Shown here: positions 4,863-6,340 of the stretch, piece by piece
How positions within the stretch are numbered: position 1 is the stretch's first letter
Layout: each line of letters starts with the position of its first letter
Assembly (NCBI GenBank): GCA_018824765.1
Contig: JAHJFW010000101.1
Span: 1 to 6,340, forward strand
Direction: 5' to 3'
DNA from: Patescibacteria group bacterium
Lineage (GTDB): Bacteria > Patescibacteriota > Patescibacteriia > 2-12-FULL-60-25
DNA: 6,340 bases
Notes under the pieces: generated by a model
The model's input: the letters and a program-made list of their open reading frames with translations, nothing else
What the model was told of the DNA's origin: nothing
Databases searched by the model: none
Made by a program: the position numbers and the translations under genes

Positions 4863-6314
4863 TCAATTGACAATTTGCTGCGAGGCGAGTTCGGCAGATG
4901 TTTCGGTTCGGGGAGGATTAAAAGGTTCGGCTGTTTTGTGGAGCGCTAAAACCCTGTCCGGAACATTAACGATATTTTCCCACCTCCAACCGATTTGTTC
5001 AAATATTTCAGCTGTTGGAATTGGCCGCAAGGCGCCTTCTTCGACCACGTAGACTGTTGCGACAGAAGGCGATTTAACAAGTTCGCCGTTACGCAGTGTA
5101 TAAGGCGCGGAAATCGTAAGTTTTTCCATTTCTTTTTCGGAAATCGTCCGGATACGCCAACCATTGAAGTATAAGCGCAGGAAAACCGCATCAACCAGCG
5201 GATGACGTTCACCGTCTTCCACGTACCACACGCCCGCTTGATCCGCTATTTTTACCAGCGTCCCTTGTGGAAAGCTGGTATCAGGCGTAATCGGCCGTCC
5301 GTCCGGATATTCAGACAGATCCTCGTCTTTGACGTCGATGATTTCATCCTCATTAAAACTCAGTTTGGCAAAAGTCTGCATGTCTTGGATTTTGCGCTTG
5401 GCATCGCGTGTCAGAAGAAATATTTCGCCCTTCGGATTTTTTAGCAGTGAGTATGGAGGGAATTTTATAGGTGCCCCATCCGGATAGCCGGCCAATGCCG
5501 TATCTTCGGTTTCAATTACTTTGTTCGGATCAGTGATCGAAGCGACAACTGCCTGCGAAGAAAAAGGCTTCTTTTCTCCAAAGCGGATGAGATAAGTTTT
5601 GCCGCTTGGGTTACCGCGCACCACAGCACCATCAGGGTAAGTCGGCAGGAACCATTTCTGCCAAATGCGCCACAGATTTATATTTCCATTCAGGTGCGGA
5701 GTATAGCTGTATAGCATGGCAGTTGCATGGTTTGCAGGAGTAATCATTTGGCCATCTATTGATACTTTAGAGCCGACGCCATAACCGCCAATTGTCAATC
5801 CTTTGCTTAGCAATTGGATCAGATATTTTTCGCGATGCTGTTTGGCCGCCCATTCGATCTGCGAGGCAAAGCCTTTGAATTCTTGTATGCTCGGATCGTT
5901 TTTTGAGCATGAGTCGCAGACGCCGTAACCTGTTGCCCAATCAAGACGGTTTTGCGACGGGGACTGGTCCTCCACTAACGACTGCTCTTTTTGGATTAGG
6001 ACTAAAAGATATTTCGGGTTAATCCTATAGGATTGTGAAACGCGCCAAATAATGTCGGCCGCGGTTTTTTGCACGCCGTCAATATCCGGCAACCGTAAAT
6101 CCGCCAGCCGGCCTTTAGCGCGCAGAAATGCATTAAGTGAAGCGCGCGACATCCCGTCAGAGTTGAATATATCCGTATCAGACAGGATTAAATTCGGGTC
6201 AAATCCGTCTGGAAATGGCGCAGTCTCCGCACCAGCCGCAAGCGGGGAAAAAACTAATGAAAGACTTAAAAAAACCGTTGAAATTTCAAATATATAAGAA
6301 GTCTTCTTTTTCAT
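4863..6314 (-). CDS. Secreted lysozyme-like (putative peptidoglycan-cleaving) protein with four C-terminal YPDG-type repeats
   Basis: A 483-residue exported protein. Residues 1-29 are a classical signal peptide: MKKK, then a hydrophobic core to about 23, with likely cleavage after AAGA. Residues about 45-225 resemble the lysozyme/transglycosylase-like domain found in secreted actinobacterial and CPR proteins: an N-terminal 'DGMSRASLNAFL' segment, then INPKYLLVLIQKEQSL (98-113) with Glu110 as the candidate catalytic acid, then DWATGYGVCDSC (125-136) with Cys133 and Cys136 that could form a disulfide outside the cell, then an aromatic-rich end LWRIWQKWFLPTYPDG. Four units of about 55-60 residues follow (about 226-280, 286-340, 348-400, 406-458). 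Each has a 'p.G..vk' start, a short 'YLI..G.KRPI'-like strand and a 'yPDG'-like end in the first two; they probably form a surface or wall-binding module. There is no LPXTG or C-terminal anchor helix. ATG is at 6314-6312. The enzymatic role is inferred, not proven. Confidence 0.75.
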   Translation of the reverse strand: MKKKTSYIFEISTVFLSLSLVFSPLAAGAETAPFPDGFDPNLILSDTDIFNSDGMSRASLNAFLRAKGRLADLRLPDIDGVQKTAADIIWRVSQSYRINPKYLLVLIQKEQSLVEDQSPSQNRLDWATGYGVCDSCSKNDPSIQEFKGFASQIEWAAKQHREKYLIQLLSKGLTIGGYGVGSKVSIDGQMITPANHATAMLYSYTPHLNGNINLWRIWQKWFLPTYPDGAVVRGNPSGKTYLIRFGEKKPFSSQAVVASITDPNKVIETEDTALAGYPDGAPIKFPPYSLLKNPKGEIFLLTRDAKRKIQDMQTFAKLSFNEDEIIDVKDEDLSEYPDGRPITPDTSFPQGTLVKIADQAGVWYVEDGERHPLVDAVFLRLYFNGWRIRTISEKEMEKLTISAPYTLRNGELVKSPSVATVYVVEEGALRPIPTAEIFEQIGWRWENIVNVPDRVLALHKTAEPFNPPRTETSAELASQQIVN

Positions 6315-6320
6315 ATGCGG

Positions 6321-6329
6321 ATAGTAGCA
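6321..6329 (-). promoter_or_regulatory. Candidate extended -10 promoter element for the secreted-protein gene
   Basis: On the minus strand these bases read TGCTACTAT, an extended -10 (TG, one base, then TACTAT). Only six bases (ccgcat) separate it from the ATG at 6314, which would put transcription start at or next to the A of the start codon, giving a leaderless mRNA. The -35 position would lie beyond the window edge and cannot be checked. The hexamer matches the consensus TATAAT in four of six positions, so this is tentative. Confidence 0.3.
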
Positions 6330-6340
6330 TATTCGAGGGT

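Overview
The window looks like a piece of a small-genome, moderate-GC bacterium, most likely Candidatus Patescibacteria (CPR, Parcubacteria-like). This is inference. It rests on three things: nearly every intergenic gap is filled with short degenerate repeats, PriA is shortened and has lost its ATPase motifs, and there is a secreted lysozyme-like protein with 'YPDG' repeats of a kind I associate with CPR genomes. Reading frames end normally at TAA, TGA or TAG with no internal TGA, so the code is standard rather than the TGA=Gly code of Gracilibacteria/Absconditabacteria. No 16S rRNA or other phylogenetic marker is present to confirm placement.

Layout. Positions 1-222 (+) hold the C-terminal end of a polytopic membrane protein that begins outside the window. 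It converges on five genes that are all on the minus strand. The convergent gap (223-432) contains a 113-bp MITE/REP-like inverted repeat, a perfect DnaA-box 9-mer and two perfect palindromes. In transcription order the minus-strand genes are: a secreted lysozyme-like protein with four C-terminal repeats (6314-4863), a LigB/MEMO-superfamily protein (4721-3930), a degenerate PriA (3744-2017), peptide deformylase def (1950-1462) and methionyl-tRNA formyltransferase fmt (1395-433).

How the genes work together. priA-def-fmt is a classic conserved bacterial cluster. Fmt formylates the initiator Met-tRNA and Def removes the formyl group from the new protein, so the last two genes form the complete formyl cycle. 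PriA is a replication-restart factor; here it keeps the eight zinc-binding cysteines and the C-terminal signature but lacks the Walker A and DEEH motifs. The two upstream genes share direction but are separated by 141 and 185 bp of repeat-rich DNA, so their membership in the same operon is uncertain.

The most unusual aspects are the repeats rather than a new gene system. A 9-nt-period array in inverted orientation lies between def and fmt; it encodes the last residues of Def and ends 5 nt before the fmt start. A shared motif sits just upstream of both priA and def. None of the five complete genes has a recognisable Shine-Dalgarno sequence. I do not see a defence system, CRISPR array, transposase, tRNA or rRNA in the window.
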